The notes below the pieces were generated by a model. That model did no database searches. It saw only the letters and a program-made list of their open reading frames with translations, and was not told the origin of the DNA. A stretch of DNA of 64,000 bases. Source: Demequina sp. NBRC 110056 (GTDB lineage Bacteria > Actinomycetota > Actinomycetes > Actinomycetales > Demequinaceae). Below are positions 1 through 8,222 of this stretch, one piece after another. Both the position numbers and the translations under genes were made by a program. Numbering within the stretch: the first letter of the stretch is position 1; every line of letters starts with the position of its first letter. The stretch is taken from contig NZ_BBRM01000005.1 in NCBI RefSeq assembly GCF_002090155.1, positions 310,001 to 374,000 on the forward strand, given 5' to 3'.

Positions 1-861
1 CTGCCCGTCACCGAGCTCACCATCCAGGACACCGGCGGCATCCGCGCCACCGTCCGCGCAGGAGTCGCGGCCATCGAGTCGATGCTGCCCGGCGTCGAGG
101 CGCTTCGCCGCGAGGAGGCGCCCGCGAGCGCGCTCGTGCTGGGCACCAACTGCGGCGGCTCGGACGGCTACTCCGGCATCACCGCCAACCCGGCCCTCGG
201 GTTCGCCGGCGACCTGCTCATCGCGCAGGGAGGCGCCTCGGCCCTCGCGGAGACCCCCGAGGTCTACGGCGCCGAGCATCTGCTGCTGCGCCGCGCCGTC
301 TCGCAAGACGTCGCCGACAAGCTGTTGGGCCGGCTGCGCTGGTGGGAGAAGTACGCCGCGGACGGCGGCGGCACGCTCGACAACAACCCCTCTCCCGGCA
401 ACAAGGCCGGCGGGCTGACGACGATCCTCGAGAAGTCCCTCGGAGCGGTCGCGAAGTCAGGATCGTCGGAGCTCGTCGCCGTGCGCGAGTATGCGGAGAA
501 GATCGATCTGCCCGGCCTGACCTTCATGGACACCCCGGGCTACGACCCGGTGTCCGTGACGGGTCTCGTGGCGGGCGGCGCGACCGTCGTGGTGTTCACC
601 ACGGGCCGCGGATCCGTCCTGGGCTGCAAGCCGTCGCCGTCGATCAAGGTCGCCACCAACACCGAGACCTACGACCGCATGACCGAGGACATGGACCTCA
701 ACGCGGGGCGCATCGTCGACGGCACCGCGACCCTCGAGGAGGTTGGCCGGGAGATCTTCGAGAAGATCCTGTCCGTCGCCTCGGGCGAGCAGACCGTGTC
801 CGAGGAGCTGGACCTGGGCGCGGACGAGTTCGTGCCGTGGCAGCTGGGGACGGTGACCTGA
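1..861 (+). CDS. altronate/galactarate dehydratase family protein, C-terminal part (5' end outside window)
   Basis: Reads in frame from base 1 to a TGA at 859-861, giving 286 residues, so the N-terminus is cut off by the window edge. The segment GTNCGGSDGYSGITANPALG and the later DTPGYDPVSVTGLVAGGA and FTTGRGSVLGCKPSPSIK stretches are typical of the large domain of the UxaA/GarD dehydratase family, which removes water from altronate or galactarate in hexuronate catabolism. The SAF-like N-terminal domain found in many members would lie upstream. Altronate and galactarate dehydratases cannot be told apart from this fragment. It ends 3 nt before the convergent asparaginase stop. A hexuronate role fits the pectin-degrading genes elsewhere in the window. 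Confidence 0.85.
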   Translation: MPVTELTIQDTGGIRATVRAGVAAIESMLPGVEALRREEAPASALVLGTNCGGSDGYSGITANPALGFAGDLLIAQGGASALAETPEVYGAEHLLLRRAVSQDVADKLLGRLRWWEKYAADGGGTLDNNPSPGNKAGGLTTILEKSLGAVAKSGSSELVAVREYAEKIDLPGLTFMDTPGYDPVSVTGLVAGGATVVVFTTGRGSVLGCKPSPSIKVATNTETYDRMTEDMDLNAGRIVDGTATLEEVGREIFEKILSVASGEQTVSEELDLGADEFVPWQLGTVT

Positions 862-864
862 GGC

Positions 865-1368
865 TCAGCCCTCGAGCTCGACGAACTCCCCCGTCGCGGT
901 GTCCTTGCGGACGGTGCCCGCGGCGAAGAGTCGCGCGCCCATCGCGACGTGCACGCCAGGCGCGGCCAGCTGCGCGGCTGCGAGCGCGAAGCCGAGGTTC
1001 AGCTGGGCGTCCGAGCCGCTGACGGACTCTGGGCGCAGCGCTCCGGTGAGCACGACGGTCACGCCGTCAGGGATGCGCTCTGCCAGGTAGGAGGCCGTCT
1101 CCGCCATGGTGTCGGTGCCGTGCGTGATGACGATGGCGCGCTCGGGGCTCGCCGCGACGGCCTGCGCGAGGAGCTCGCGGTCCGCGTCGGTCATGTCGAG
1201 GCTGTCCTTGGCGAGCACGCGCGTCACCCGGATCGCGATCGACGGCACCACGGTGGCGAGCGTCCGCGCGACGGCGGGCTCCCCCACGCCCAGCTCGCCG
1301 CTGAGCAGGTACTCCTTGTCGATGGTCCCGCCCGCGGTCAGCACCGCGAGGTGAGTGGTCGTGCTCAT
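865..1368 (-). CDS. single-domain asparaginase-like protein
   Basis: 167 residues starting MSTTTHLAVLTAGGTIDKEY, with a purine-rich ribosome site (GAAAGGGG) upstream. The TGGTID motif near the N-terminus and ITHGTDTM near residue 75 are the two threonine-containing active-site motifs of the L-asparaginase fold. Only the N-terminal half of the usual two-domain enzyme (about 330 residues) is present. The gene has a clean start and stop and intact motifs, so I read it as a genuine short family member and not a fragment. It is the last gene of the minus-strand ECF transporter unit, 85 nt after ecfT. The substrate is unknown. Confidence 0.75.
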   Translation of the reverse strand: MSTTTHLAVLTAGGTIDKEYLLSGELGVGEPAVARTLATVVPSIAIRVTRVLAKDSLDMTDADRELLAQAVAASPERAIVITHGTDTMAETASYLAERIPDGVTVVLTGALRPESVSGSDAQLNLGFALAAAQLAAPGVHVAMGARLFAAGTVRKDTATGEFVELEG

Positions 1369-1453
1369 GGCGCCCCTTTCCGTGCCGGCCAGCCCGGCAA
1401 GGATACGGGCCCGGACGGAGGGCCGATGCGCTCGCCGCGTGCCCGCTCGACCC

Positions 1454-2260
1454 TCACCCAAGCGTGACGACGGCTCCCAGCTCGAACGCACCCACCACGG
1501 CGACGACGGTGACGGCCACCACGGCGACGTCGAGCACACCGATGCGCAGCTGCGAGATCCGCAGCTCGCGACCCTGGTTCGCGGTGAAGCCGCGGGTCTC
1601 GAGGGACTCGACGGTGGTGCGCACGCTCTTGGCGGTGTTGAGGAAGATCGGATAGAACGCCTGCACCGCCCAGGTGCCCCACCGCAGCAGCGCCCGCCAC
1701 CCCAGGAACCCTCGCGGCCCGGGCGCGCTGCGCAGCCGCAGCCCCGTGAACACGACCCCGAACTCCTCGAACAGGATGGGCATCATCCGGTAGCCGTACG
1801 AGACGCCGAAGGCGAGCAGCTCGGGCGCGCGCCATGCCAGCAGACCTGTCGACAGGCTCTCCGGATCGAGCGACACGAAGGCCGCGATCGACGCCAGCGA
1901 CACCGTCGCGAGCTTGAGGTTCAGCTCGACCAGCGCGAGGGCCGTGCCCGCGTCGCCGCCGAAGAGCCACGCGGCGGCGAAGGCCCAAAAGAAGTCGCCC
2001 ACGAAGCCGATGATGAACAGGCCGAGCACGAGCGGCCCCACCCGGGCGAGCGCCGCGGACGCCGCCGTGATGACGAACAGCCCGATGACGGTGACGAGGT
2101 TGTGCGTGAACCACGGGACGATCGCCAGCAGCAGGTACCAGGCGAGCACCATGCGCGGGTCCATCCGCGCGAACAGCCCGCCACGCGTGGCATACGCCGT
2201 GCGGATCAGCTCGAGCTTCACCCACTCGACCGACAGGACGTCGCGCTGCTTGCGGCTCAT
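1454..2260 (-). CDS. ECF transporter transmembrane component EcfT
   Basis: 268 residues starting MSRKQRDVLSVEWVKLELIR. It has hydrophobic segments at roughly residues 40-110 and 235-262. The central region carries SYGYRMMPILFEEF and the two ATPase-coupling helices around LRSAPGPRGFLGWRALLRWG and SVRTTVESLETRGFTANQGR; the short Ala-Arg-Gly-type motif of EcfT appears here as TRG. EcfT couples the ATPases to the substrate-binding S protein. Its ATG overlaps the stop of the upstream ATPase gene by 4 bp (ATGA), so the two are probably translationally coupled. Confidence 0.85.
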   Translation of the reverse strand: MSRKQRDVLSVEWVKLELIRTAYATRGGLFARMDPRMVLAWYLLLAIVPWFTHNLVTVIGLFVITAASAALARVGPLVLGLFIIGFVGDFFWAFAAAWLFGGDAGTALALVELNLKLATVSLASIAAFVSLDPESLSTGLLAWRAPELLAFGVSYGYRMMPILFEEFGVVFTGLRLRSAPGPRGFLGWRALLRWGTWAVQAFYPIFLNTAKSVRTTVESLETRGFTANQGRELRISQLRIGVLDVAVVAVTVVAVVGAFELGAVVTLG

Positions 2261-4011
2261 GCCCGCACCTCCGTCTCGGTGAGCACCACGGCCTCCCGCC
2301 ACTGGGCCACCGACAGCGGGGCGGGCACGATGCCGAGCGCGCGCCCGAGGGCGGTGACCTGCGGAGGCACCACGTGCGCACCCGCGAGCAGGTCGTCCGA
2401 GGCAAAGAGCTCGGTGGGCGTGACGTCGGCGAGAACCCCTCCCCCGCCCAGGACGATCACGCGGGTGGCCCACTCGGCGACCAGGTGCATGTCGTGGGTG
2501 GCGACGACCGCGGCGTCGATCGCGCCGCGCAGCTCCTCGAGCATGTCGATCACCGAGTTCCGGCTCGCGACGTCGAGGCTCGCCGTGGGCTCGTCCGCGA
2601 GCAGCAGCGACGGGGTCATGGCGAGCCCGATGGCCAGGGTCGCACGGCGCTGCTGGCCGCCCGACAGGGTGCGTCCGTCGCGGTCGGCTAGATCCGCGAG
2701 CCGCACGCGGTCGAGCACGCGGTCGACGAGCGCGTCCGCGTCGGCGCGCTTGCGACCCGCGGGGAACATCCGCACGTCGGAGCGGATCGAGTCCTTGAGG
2801 AACATCTGCTCGGGACGCTGGAACAGGTAGGCCGCGTGGTCGGCAAGCTTGGTCGCCGAGGACCGACGAGTGTCGATGCCGTCGAGGGTGATGGTCCCGG
2901 CTCTCGGCACCTGGAGGCCGCACAGCAGCCGCATGAGCGTGGACTTGCCGGCGCCGTTGCCGCCCACGAGCGCGACGCGGTCGCCCGCGCGCACGGTGAG
3001 GTCGATCCCGTCCAGCACCGGCAGCAGCTCGCCGGAGACGGACTTGTAGCCGTGCGAGACGCCGCGAGCGACGGCCACGACGCGCCCCTCGGGCGCATCG
3101 GAGCTGGCCGATGCGATGGGTGGCCACGTCGTGCGCTGCTCGGCTCCGGCGGTGCGCAGCACCGCCGCGGCCTCGTCGACGGTGCGAGGCGCGGCTTGGA
3201 GGTCGAGGCCCTCGCAGGCCTCGACGATCTGCGGCGCGGGGATGCCGTGCGCCGCCAGCTCGGCGGCACGGGCCGCGGCCTGCGGCGCGGGCAGATGCCA
3301 CACGGGAGCGCCGTCGTCCATGAGCACCACGGACTTGGCGTACTGGGCGATGAACTCGGCGTGGTGCTCGATCACCACGACCGTGATGCCGTGGCGCTCG
3401 TTGAGCTCCGTGAGCCGCTCGTACAACGCGTGGGCGCCGGCGGGGTCCACCTCGGCGACCGGCTCATCCACCACGATCACTCGCGGGCGCATCGCGAGCA
3501 CCGACGCGAGGGCGACCAGGTGCGCCTGGCCGCCGGACAGCTGCCACACGAACCGGTCCGCGAGGTGGTCGATGCCCAGAGTGTGCATCGCCTCGAGCGC
3601 GCGCTCCGCGTAGTCGGCCATGCCGAAGTTCACGGGCCCGAACTCGACCTCGTCGCGCACCCGGGGACGCACCAGTTGGTTCTGGAAGTCCTGGTAGACG
3701 TAGCCGACGGTGGCCGACAGCGCGGCCACCGAGGACTCGTAGGTGTCGATGCCGGCGACGGTGGCCTCGCCAGCGAACTCGCCCTCCCAGAAGTGCGGGA
3801 CCAGTCCGTTGAAGGTCTTGCACAGCGTGGTCTTGCCGGAGCCGTTGCCGCCGATCACGGCGACGAAGTCGCCCTCGTCGATGCGCAGGCATACGTTGCG
3901 CAGGCTGTCGCGCTCGGCGCCCGGGTAGCGGAAGCTCACGCGGTCGAGCTCGATGATCGGGGTCGCGCCACTCGGAGGCTGGGTGGGCGGGATCTGGTGG
4001 TGCGAGGCCAT
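2257..4011 (-). CDS. ECF transporter ATPase, two ABC domains fused in one chain
   Basis: 584 residues from the ATG at 4011, which has AGGAG upstream. An in-frame start 18 codons earlier has no comparable site. Two complete ABC modules are visible: the first has GGNGSGKTT, LSGGQAHL and VIVVDEPVAEVDP; the second has GGNGAGKST, LSGGQQRR and LLLADEPTASLD. Together they replace the separate EcfA1 and EcfA2 subunits of energy-coupling-factor importers. The gene lies between the S- and T-component genes, which completes the module. The fused arrangement is common in actinomycetes. Both sites look intact. Confidence 0.9.
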   Translation of the reverse strand: MASHHQIPPTQPPSGATPIIELDRVSFRYPGAERDSLRNVCLRIDEGDFVAVIGGNGSGKTTLCKTFNGLVPHFWEGEFAGEATVAGIDTYESSVAALSATVGYVYQDFQNQLVRPRVRDEVEFGPVNFGMADYAERALEAMHTLGIDHLADRFVWQLSGGQAHLVALASVLAMRPRVIVVDEPVAEVDPAGAHALYERLTELNERHGITVVVIEHHAEFIAQYAKSVVLMDDGAPVWHLPAPQAAARAAELAAHGIPAPQIVEACEGLDLQAAPRTVDEAAAVLRTAGAEQRTTWPPIASASSDAPEGRVVAVARGVSHGYKSVSGELLPVLDGIDLTVRAGDRVALVGGNGAGKSTLMRLLCGLQVPRAGTITLDGIDTRRSSATKLADHAAYLFQRPEQMFLKDSIRSDVRMFPAGRKRADADALVDRVLDRVRLADLADRDGRTLSGGQQRRATLAIGLAMTPSLLLADEPTASLDVASRNSVIDMLEELRGAIDAAVVATHDMHLVAEWATRVIVLGGGGVLADVTPTELFASDDLLAGAHVVPPQVTALGRALGIVPAPLSVAQWREAVVLTETEVRA

Positions 4012-4077
4012 GGGGTGGTGGCTCCTGGGAGTCGGTGGGTGGGCGCCGGCTCGGCCGACGCCCACCCGGGGACGGGA

Positions 4078-5004
4078 TCAGTCGCGCGTGGTGTCCGCGT
4101 CCTCGCGGTCGCGGCTGCGGCGGCTGAGCTGGACGAGCGCGACGCCCACGAGGAAGGCGATCGCGGCGGCACCGATGCCCACCCAGATGAAGCCCGGGCC
4201 GTAGGTGTCGAGCCACTCGGGCTCGAACACGCCGAACTCGACCTCCCACACCTCGAGGAAGGCGAAGAGGAACGAGGCGACCGCGAGCGCGAGGGCGACG
4301 GCGACGAAAAGCCCGGTGCGCGGCGCCGAGCCCTGGATCGGCTCCCCTGGCACGCGAGGACGCATGCCCAGCAGCGGCTCGATCCTGCCGTGGAGGGCAG
4401 GGATGAGCCAGATGGCCGGGATGACGCCGAAGAGCACGCCGCTGATGAGGATGTCGACGCCGAACCCGATGCCCTCAAGCAGCAGGATCGACTCGGGCAG
4501 GCCCTCGACGTACTCGGCGTCCTCGACCCCGATCCACACCTTCGACAGGTCGACGATCGCGGACAGGGCCTTGTCGATGACGACGACGGTCACGGCGGCG
4601 ATCGCGATCTGGATCCTGTTGCGCGGGTTGCGGATCAGCGAGCCGGCGATGTACAGCGCGAGGAACATCTGGATGACGCCCTCGACCTCGGCGAGCCCAG
4701 AGAAGTCGCCCATGAGGAGGTCGACGAAGATGACCTCGCCGATGGGCGCTCCGAGCGCCGCCCAGAACGGATTGAGCAGCGCGACGAGCGTCAGCGGGAC
4801 GAACACGAAGTAGCTGACGGACACGTCCACGGGGCCGATGGTGACGTCGGGAACGATCTCGAGGACGAGGTTGGCGACGCCGGACAGCGCCATGGACAGC
4901 ACGAACACCATGAGCTTCTGCGAGCCCGTGAGGTTGCGCGGCAGCCCGGCGGCTGCCCCTCGCAGGCGCCCGGCGCGCTCGTCGGGGACGGTGGTCTGAG
5001 ACAT
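4078..5004 (-). CDS. ECF transporter substrate-specific (S) component, substrate unknown
   Basis: 308 residues with AAGGAGAA before the ATG. Hydrophobic helices begin at about residue 30 (LMVFVLSMALSGVANLVLEI) and continue through about 170; a further cluster lies at about 190-300. The stretch VFVPLTLVALLNPFWAALGAPIGEVIFVDLL resembles the membrane core of S components. At 308 residues it is longer than the usual 180-200-residue S protein and has extra C-terminal helices. Position between a complete ATPase/T pair and a HAD phosphatase gene supports the call. I do not recognise a vitamin-specific signature, so the ligand is open. The linked LacI regulator hints at a sugar- or nucleoside-related compound. 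Confidence 0.75.
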   Translation of the reverse strand: MSQTTVPDERAGRLRGAAAGLPRNLTGSQKLMVFVLSMALSGVANLVLEIVPDVTIGPVDVSVSYFVFVPLTLVALLNPFWAALGAPIGEVIFVDLLMGDFSGLAEVEGVIQMFLALYIAGSLIRNPRNRIQIAIAAVTVVVIDKALSAIVDLSKVWIGVEDAEYVEGLPESILLLEGIGFGVDILISGVLFGVIPAIWLIPALHGRIEPLLGMRPRVPGEPIQGSAPRTGLFVAVALALAVASFLFAFLEVWEVEFGVFEPEWLDTYGPGFIWVGIGAAAIAFLVGVALVQLSRRSRDREDADTTRD

Positions 5005-5049
5005 CAGTTCTCCTTGATGGTGGGGGTTCTCAGGCGGATGGGTGACGGG

Positions 5050-6675
5050 TCAGGCGGGTTCTGCGGGTGACAGCGTGGGCAGGGCCGATGCGCCCTGGAG
5101 GAGCGCGAGGAGACCGTGGGCGTCCTCGACGGCGTGGGTGGCCAGGCCGTCGGCGACCGCCCGGTCGATGGCCTCGTCGTCGATGGCGCCGCCGCGCACG
5201 ACGACGCGGCGGGCGATGCCCGCGGCCTGGGCGCCGGCAGCGTCGGCGTGGGGCTTGTCGCCGTAGAACCAGCTGGCCTCGGGAGCGGCATCGGCGATCG
5301 CAAGGGCCTCGGCGACGATGCTCGCGTGCGGCTTGCGCAGGCCCAGCTCGTCGGAGCAGACGTACGCGCCGATGAGGTCGGACAGGCCGTGCTCGGCGCA
5401 CGCGTCGCGCACGGCGCGGCCCGACAGCGTGTTGGACACGACCACCACGGGCATGCCGGCCGCGCGGCAGTACGCGAGCGCGTCGGCCACGCCGGGGCGC
5501 AGCACGCGGCGGCTCTTCGCGCGGCCGTAGCGGTGCATGAGGTCCACGGCCTCGGCGCGCAGCACGGCGCGCGAGCGGTCGTCCATGCCGTGGCCGAAGT
5601 GCTCGACCCAGAACTCGAGCGGGCTGGTCTCGGCGAGGCCGTCGCCCTTCGCCGCCGCGCGGCGGTCGCGGGCGGCACGGATCAGCGCGATCGCGTCGCC
5701 GGGCTCGACCGGCGCATCCGGCGTCGACAATAGGTCGGACAGTCGCTCGCCGAGTGCGAGCATCTCCTCGGGGTTGGGCTCCGACAGCGAGATGACGCCG
5801 CCGTGGTCGATCAGCAGGGCGCCGCGGGCGCCGCTGCCAGACTCGTCGGCGCGTGCCGCCCCAGCCGCAGCGTGGCCGCCGTCACGGAGGGCCGCGACCA
5901 GCGCATCGGCGAGCTGCTCCGGGGAGTCCAGGACCGCATCGGCGCTCTCCCCCACCTCGAACGGCGGGCGATCCGTGTGCTTGTCCCGGGTGATGATGAC
6001 CGTGCCGACGCCCGCGCGGCGGCCGGCCACCACGTCGCGGTCCTGGGTGTCGCCCACGTACCAGCAGTCCTCGACCGCCACGCCGACGGCGGTCGCCGCG
6101 AGGTGCAGCATGCCGGGGTGCGGCTTGCGGATCCCGACCTCGTCGGAGTACACCTGCACCGCGAAGCGGTCGTGGATCCCGAGGGCGCTGAGGATGCGGC
6201 GGTGGCTGCGGCCCGAGTGCGCGTTGGAGACGATCCCGACGGGGATGCCGGAGTCGCGGGCGGCGTCGAGCGTGCGCATGATCCCTGGGCGCAGGTGATG
6301 GTCGGTGGTGATGGTCGCGATCGCGTCGAGCAGCTCGGCGGCCTCGGCCACGAGGAGCCTGCGTGCGGGCTCCGGCAGGTCGGACGCGAGGAAGTCGCCC
6401 ACGATCTCGCGCGGCGAGAGCTCGCGCGGCTCGCGTCGGCGGCTCGACGCGTGCTTCCAGTGAGTGAGCGCGGTCAGTCCCGACGCCAGGGACCGGGCGA
6501 CGTCCTCGGCGGGCACCGAGACGAGTCCGCGCTCGAGCAGCCCGTGCACGTAGGTCGCGGCCTCGTCGACCCCGCCGTCCCGCTTGACGGTGGTGATGAT
6601 GACGCCGCCGAAGTCGAGCAGCAGGGCGCGCGGCGAGGGCAGTGGAGAGGGGACGGAGGCGGTCGATGCGGTCAC
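5050..6675 (-). CDS. tandem HAD-superfamily hydrolase (two HAD domains in one protein)
   Basis: 541 residues from the GTG at 6675. That start is chosen because a TACCGT -10 box lies 7 nt upstream, giving a leaderless message; a start at 6774 would run into the divergent regulator gene. Domain 1 (about 15-265) has the nucleophile in LLLDFGGV (Asp21), SN at 150-151, Lys in RKPHPG and acidic VGDTQDRD near 207-213. Domain 2 (about 284-535) has LLIDHGGV (Asp290), VVSNTLSGR, RKPHAS and YGDKPHAD. In both domains the second aspartate of the DxD motif is glycine, as in some FGGV-type HAD families. It is probably a phosphatase acting on the ligand or product of the ECF system. First gene of the five-gene unit. 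Confidence 0.85.
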   Translation of the reverse strand: MTASTASVPSPLPSPRALLLDFGGVIITTVKRDGGVDEAATYVHGLLERGLVSVPAEDVARSLASGLTALTHWKHASSRRREPRELSPREIVGDFLASDLPEPARRLLVAEAAELLDAIATITTDHHLRPGIMRTLDAARDSGIPVGIVSNAHSGRSHRRILSALGIHDRFAVQVYSDEVGIRKPHPGMLHLAATAVGVAVEDCWYVGDTQDRDVVAGRRAGVGTVIITRDKHTDRPPFEVGESADAVLDSPEQLADALVAALRDGGHAAAGAARADESGSGARGALLIDHGGVISLSEPNPEEMLALGERLSDLLSTPDAPVEPGDAIALIRAARDRRAAAKGDGLAETSPLEFWVEHFGHGMDDRSRAVLRAEAVDLMHRYGRAKSRRVLRPGVADALAYCRAAGMPVVVVSNTLSGRAVRDACAEHGLSDLIGAYVCSDELGLRKPHASIVAEALAIADAAPEASWFYGDKPHADAAGAQAAGIARRVVVRGGAIDDEAIDRAVADGLATHAVEDAHGLLALLQGASALPTLSPAEPA

Positions 6676-6682
6676 GATCTGG

Positions 6683-6703
6683 ACGGTACTGGAGCGTTCC
6701 AGT
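6683..6703 (-). promoter_or_regulatory. promoter and LacI-type operator of the HAD-ECF operon
   Basis: On the minus strand a TACCGT -10 box (plus 6683-6688) lies 7 nt before the GTG start. Immediately upstream, 6688-6703 reads ACTGGAGCGTTCCAGT, a 16-bp palindrome with one mismatched pair and the central CG typical of LacI-family operators. The divergent LacI gene starts 65 bp away, so both directions could be controlled from this site. No clear -35 box is seen. Confidence 0.65.
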
Positions 6704-6767
6704 CGGGTTGCCGGATGTTTCCCGAAGTTCCCCGATCGTTCACCGAGAGTTCTGATAGAAACAGGAC

Positions 6768-7766
6768 GTGGCATCCCCCGACCGCGCGGCCCCGACCATC
6801 GTCGACGTCGCGCATGCCGCCGGCGTCTCGAAGTCTCTGGTGTCGCTCGCGATCCGCGGCGACGCCGGCGTGTCCGAGGCCACGCGGGAGCGCATCCTCG
6901 CGGTCGCGGCGGCCCTGGGCTACCGCTCCAACACGCTCGCGCGCGGGCTCGCGCGAGGCCGCACGCAGGTCATCGGCGTCGTGGTCTCCGACCTGCGCAA
7001 CCCGTACCACGCGGACGTCGTCACCGGCATCGAGACCGCGGCGCAGGCCTCCGGATTCGGCACCATCATCGGCCACGGCCAGGCCTCACCCGAAATCCTC
7101 GCCCAGCGCCTCGACCAGATGCTCGACTTGGGAGTCGATGGCGTCATCGTCGCCTCGGCGATGCTGCCGCCCGAGGCGCTCGACGTGGTCGCGGAGCGCC
7201 GGCCGCTCGTCATGGTGGGGCGCCCCTTCGAGCAGCCGCGCCAGGTGAGCGTCGTGCGCAACCACGACGAGCGCGGGGCGGCCCTCGCCGTCGAGCACCT
7301 GCTGTCTCTCGGCCACGAGCGCATCGTCCACCTCGCGTCCTCCCAGCGCGCCGCCGCCCAAGCGCGGCGCGCGGCCTACGGCGAGGCCGTCACCAAGGCC
7401 GGCCTCCAGGCGACGACGCTCGCGGTCGGCGAGGGAGGCGTGGCCGAGCTCGTGGCTTCGCTCGAGGGCCCCGCGGCCCCGACGGCGTGCTTCGCCGGCA
7501 ACGACCGCGCGGCCGTGGCGCTGCTGCACGACGCCCTCGACGCCGGCATCGGGGTGCCCGACCGGCTCAGCATCGTCGGCTACGACAACGCGGAGGTGGG
7601 CCGCCAGGTGCGACCAGCGCTCACGACGGTCGAGCAGCCTCGCGAGGCGATGGGGCGCGAGGCCACCCGGCTGCTCCTGGACCGCATCGACGGCGACGGA
7701 GAGACGGTCGAAGTGACGCTCGAGCCCCACCTCATCGTGCGAGGCTCCACCAGCGCGCCCTGGTAA
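6768..7766 (+). CDS. LacI-family transcriptional regulator
   Basis: 332 residues from a GTG start. The N-terminal helix-turn-helix is PTIVDVAHAAGVSKSLVSLA (about residues 9-28), followed by the hinge segment YRSNTLARGLARGR and a periplasmic-binding-protein-like effector domain (IGVVVSDLRNPYHADVVTGIE onwards). The end of the protein has the usual LTTVEQPREAMGREA. It reads divergently from the HAD-ECF operon, and a LacI-type palindrome lies in the shared intergenic region, so repression of that operon and of itself is the likely role. The effector is unknown. The gene ends 29 nt before the tRNA. Confidence 0.92.
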   Translation: MASPDRAAPTIVDVAHAAGVSKSLVSLAIRGDAGVSEATRERILAVAAALGYRSNTLARGLARGRTQVIGVVVSDLRNPYHADVVTGIETAAQASGFGTIIGHGQASPEILAQRLDQMLDLGVDGVIVASAMLPPEALDVVAERRPLVMVGRPFEQPRQVSVVRNHDERGAALAVEHLLSLGHERIVHLASSQRAAAQARRAAYGEAVTKAGLQATTLAVGEGGVAELVASLEGPAAPTACFAGNDRAAVALLHDALDAGIGVPDRLSIVGYDNAEVGRQVRPALTTVEQPREAMGREATRLLLDRIDGDGETVEVTLEPHLIVRGSTSAPW

Positions 7767-7795
7767 CCTTGACCGTCGCGGGGTCAGCCCCGCAG

Positions 7796-7868
7796 GCCCC
7801 CGTAGCTCAGCGGATAGAGCGCCGGTTTCCGGTACCGAAGGTCGCAGGTTCGATTCCTGTCGGGGGCG
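7796..7868 (+). tRNA. tRNA-Arg (anticodon CCG)
   Basis: Cloverleaf built by hand: acceptor GCCCCCG (7796-7802) pairs with CGGGGGC (7861-7867), discriminator G; D stem GCTC/GAGC; anticodon loop TTCCGGT (7827-7833) with anticodon CCG at 7829-7831; T stem GCAGG/CCTGT around TTCGATT. The anticodon stem has one C-A mismatch at its outer pair. CCA is not encoded. It reads CGG codons. Confidence 0.93.
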
Positions 7869-7882
7869 CGTCGTATGCTCGC

Positions 7883-7934
7883 GACACATGAGCCGCAGGG
7901 CACGCTGAAAGGCGTGGCTCCCTGCGGCTCTGTC
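7883..7934 (+). terminator. hairpin terminator after tRNA-Arg
   Basis: GAGCCGCAGGG (7890-7900) pairs perfectly with CCCTGCGGCTC (7920-7930). An outer GACA/TGTC pair and an inner CACGC/GCGTG stem extend the fold, and a short T-containing stretch follows. From here to about 8124 I see no gene and nothing else in particular. Confidence 0.7.
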
Positions 7935-8124
7935 GTTTCCGGCCGCCTCCCGCGACCCATCGCAGCTCGTGGAGCCGTCGCCCACGTGCGGCCTCACACG
8001 GCGCCGAGCGACCTTCACCAGGCTCGACACCCCGAGGACCGCGACCCCTCCCCCGTCACCAGCGCCGAGCCGCTCGCGCACACGGCGCAACGGCTACCCG
8101 TCTCGTTGGACGCTGAGCCTTCTG

Positions 8125-8177
8125 TTGCACAAACGGATAGCTGTCCGCTACTCTGAAGTCAATCGGACACTTGTCCG
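8125..8177 (+). promoter_or_regulatory. promoter with two TetR-type operators
   Basis: TTGCAC (8125-8130), an 18-bp spacer and TACTCT (8149-8154) form a plausible promoter. CGGATAGCTGTCCG (8134-8147) occupies the spacer and CGGACACTTGTCCG (8164-8177) covers the expected start region. The two palindromes share the arms CGGAYA and TGTCCG with a 2-bp centre and lie 30 bp apart. The TetR gene at 10103 in the same cluster is the likely ligand. Confidence 0.7.
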
Positions 8178-8222
8178 TTTAGACTCGTGCGAGGTCCGAA
8201 CCCCTCGCGAAGGGAGCACGCC

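Noticed and set aside
865..1368. Asparaginase gene as a truncated pseudogene
   Set aside because: Clean start, ribosome site and stop, both active-site motifs intact. One-domain versions exist, so it is kept as a gene.
2836..5070. Long plus-strand open frame over the ECF genes
   Set aside because: Composition (Arg, Asp, His, Gly) is that of an antisense frame. The minus strand carries clear ABC motifs.
7875..8156. Open frame after tRNA-Arg
   Set aside because: It starts within the terminator hairpin region, has no ribosome site, and its protein is unstructured.
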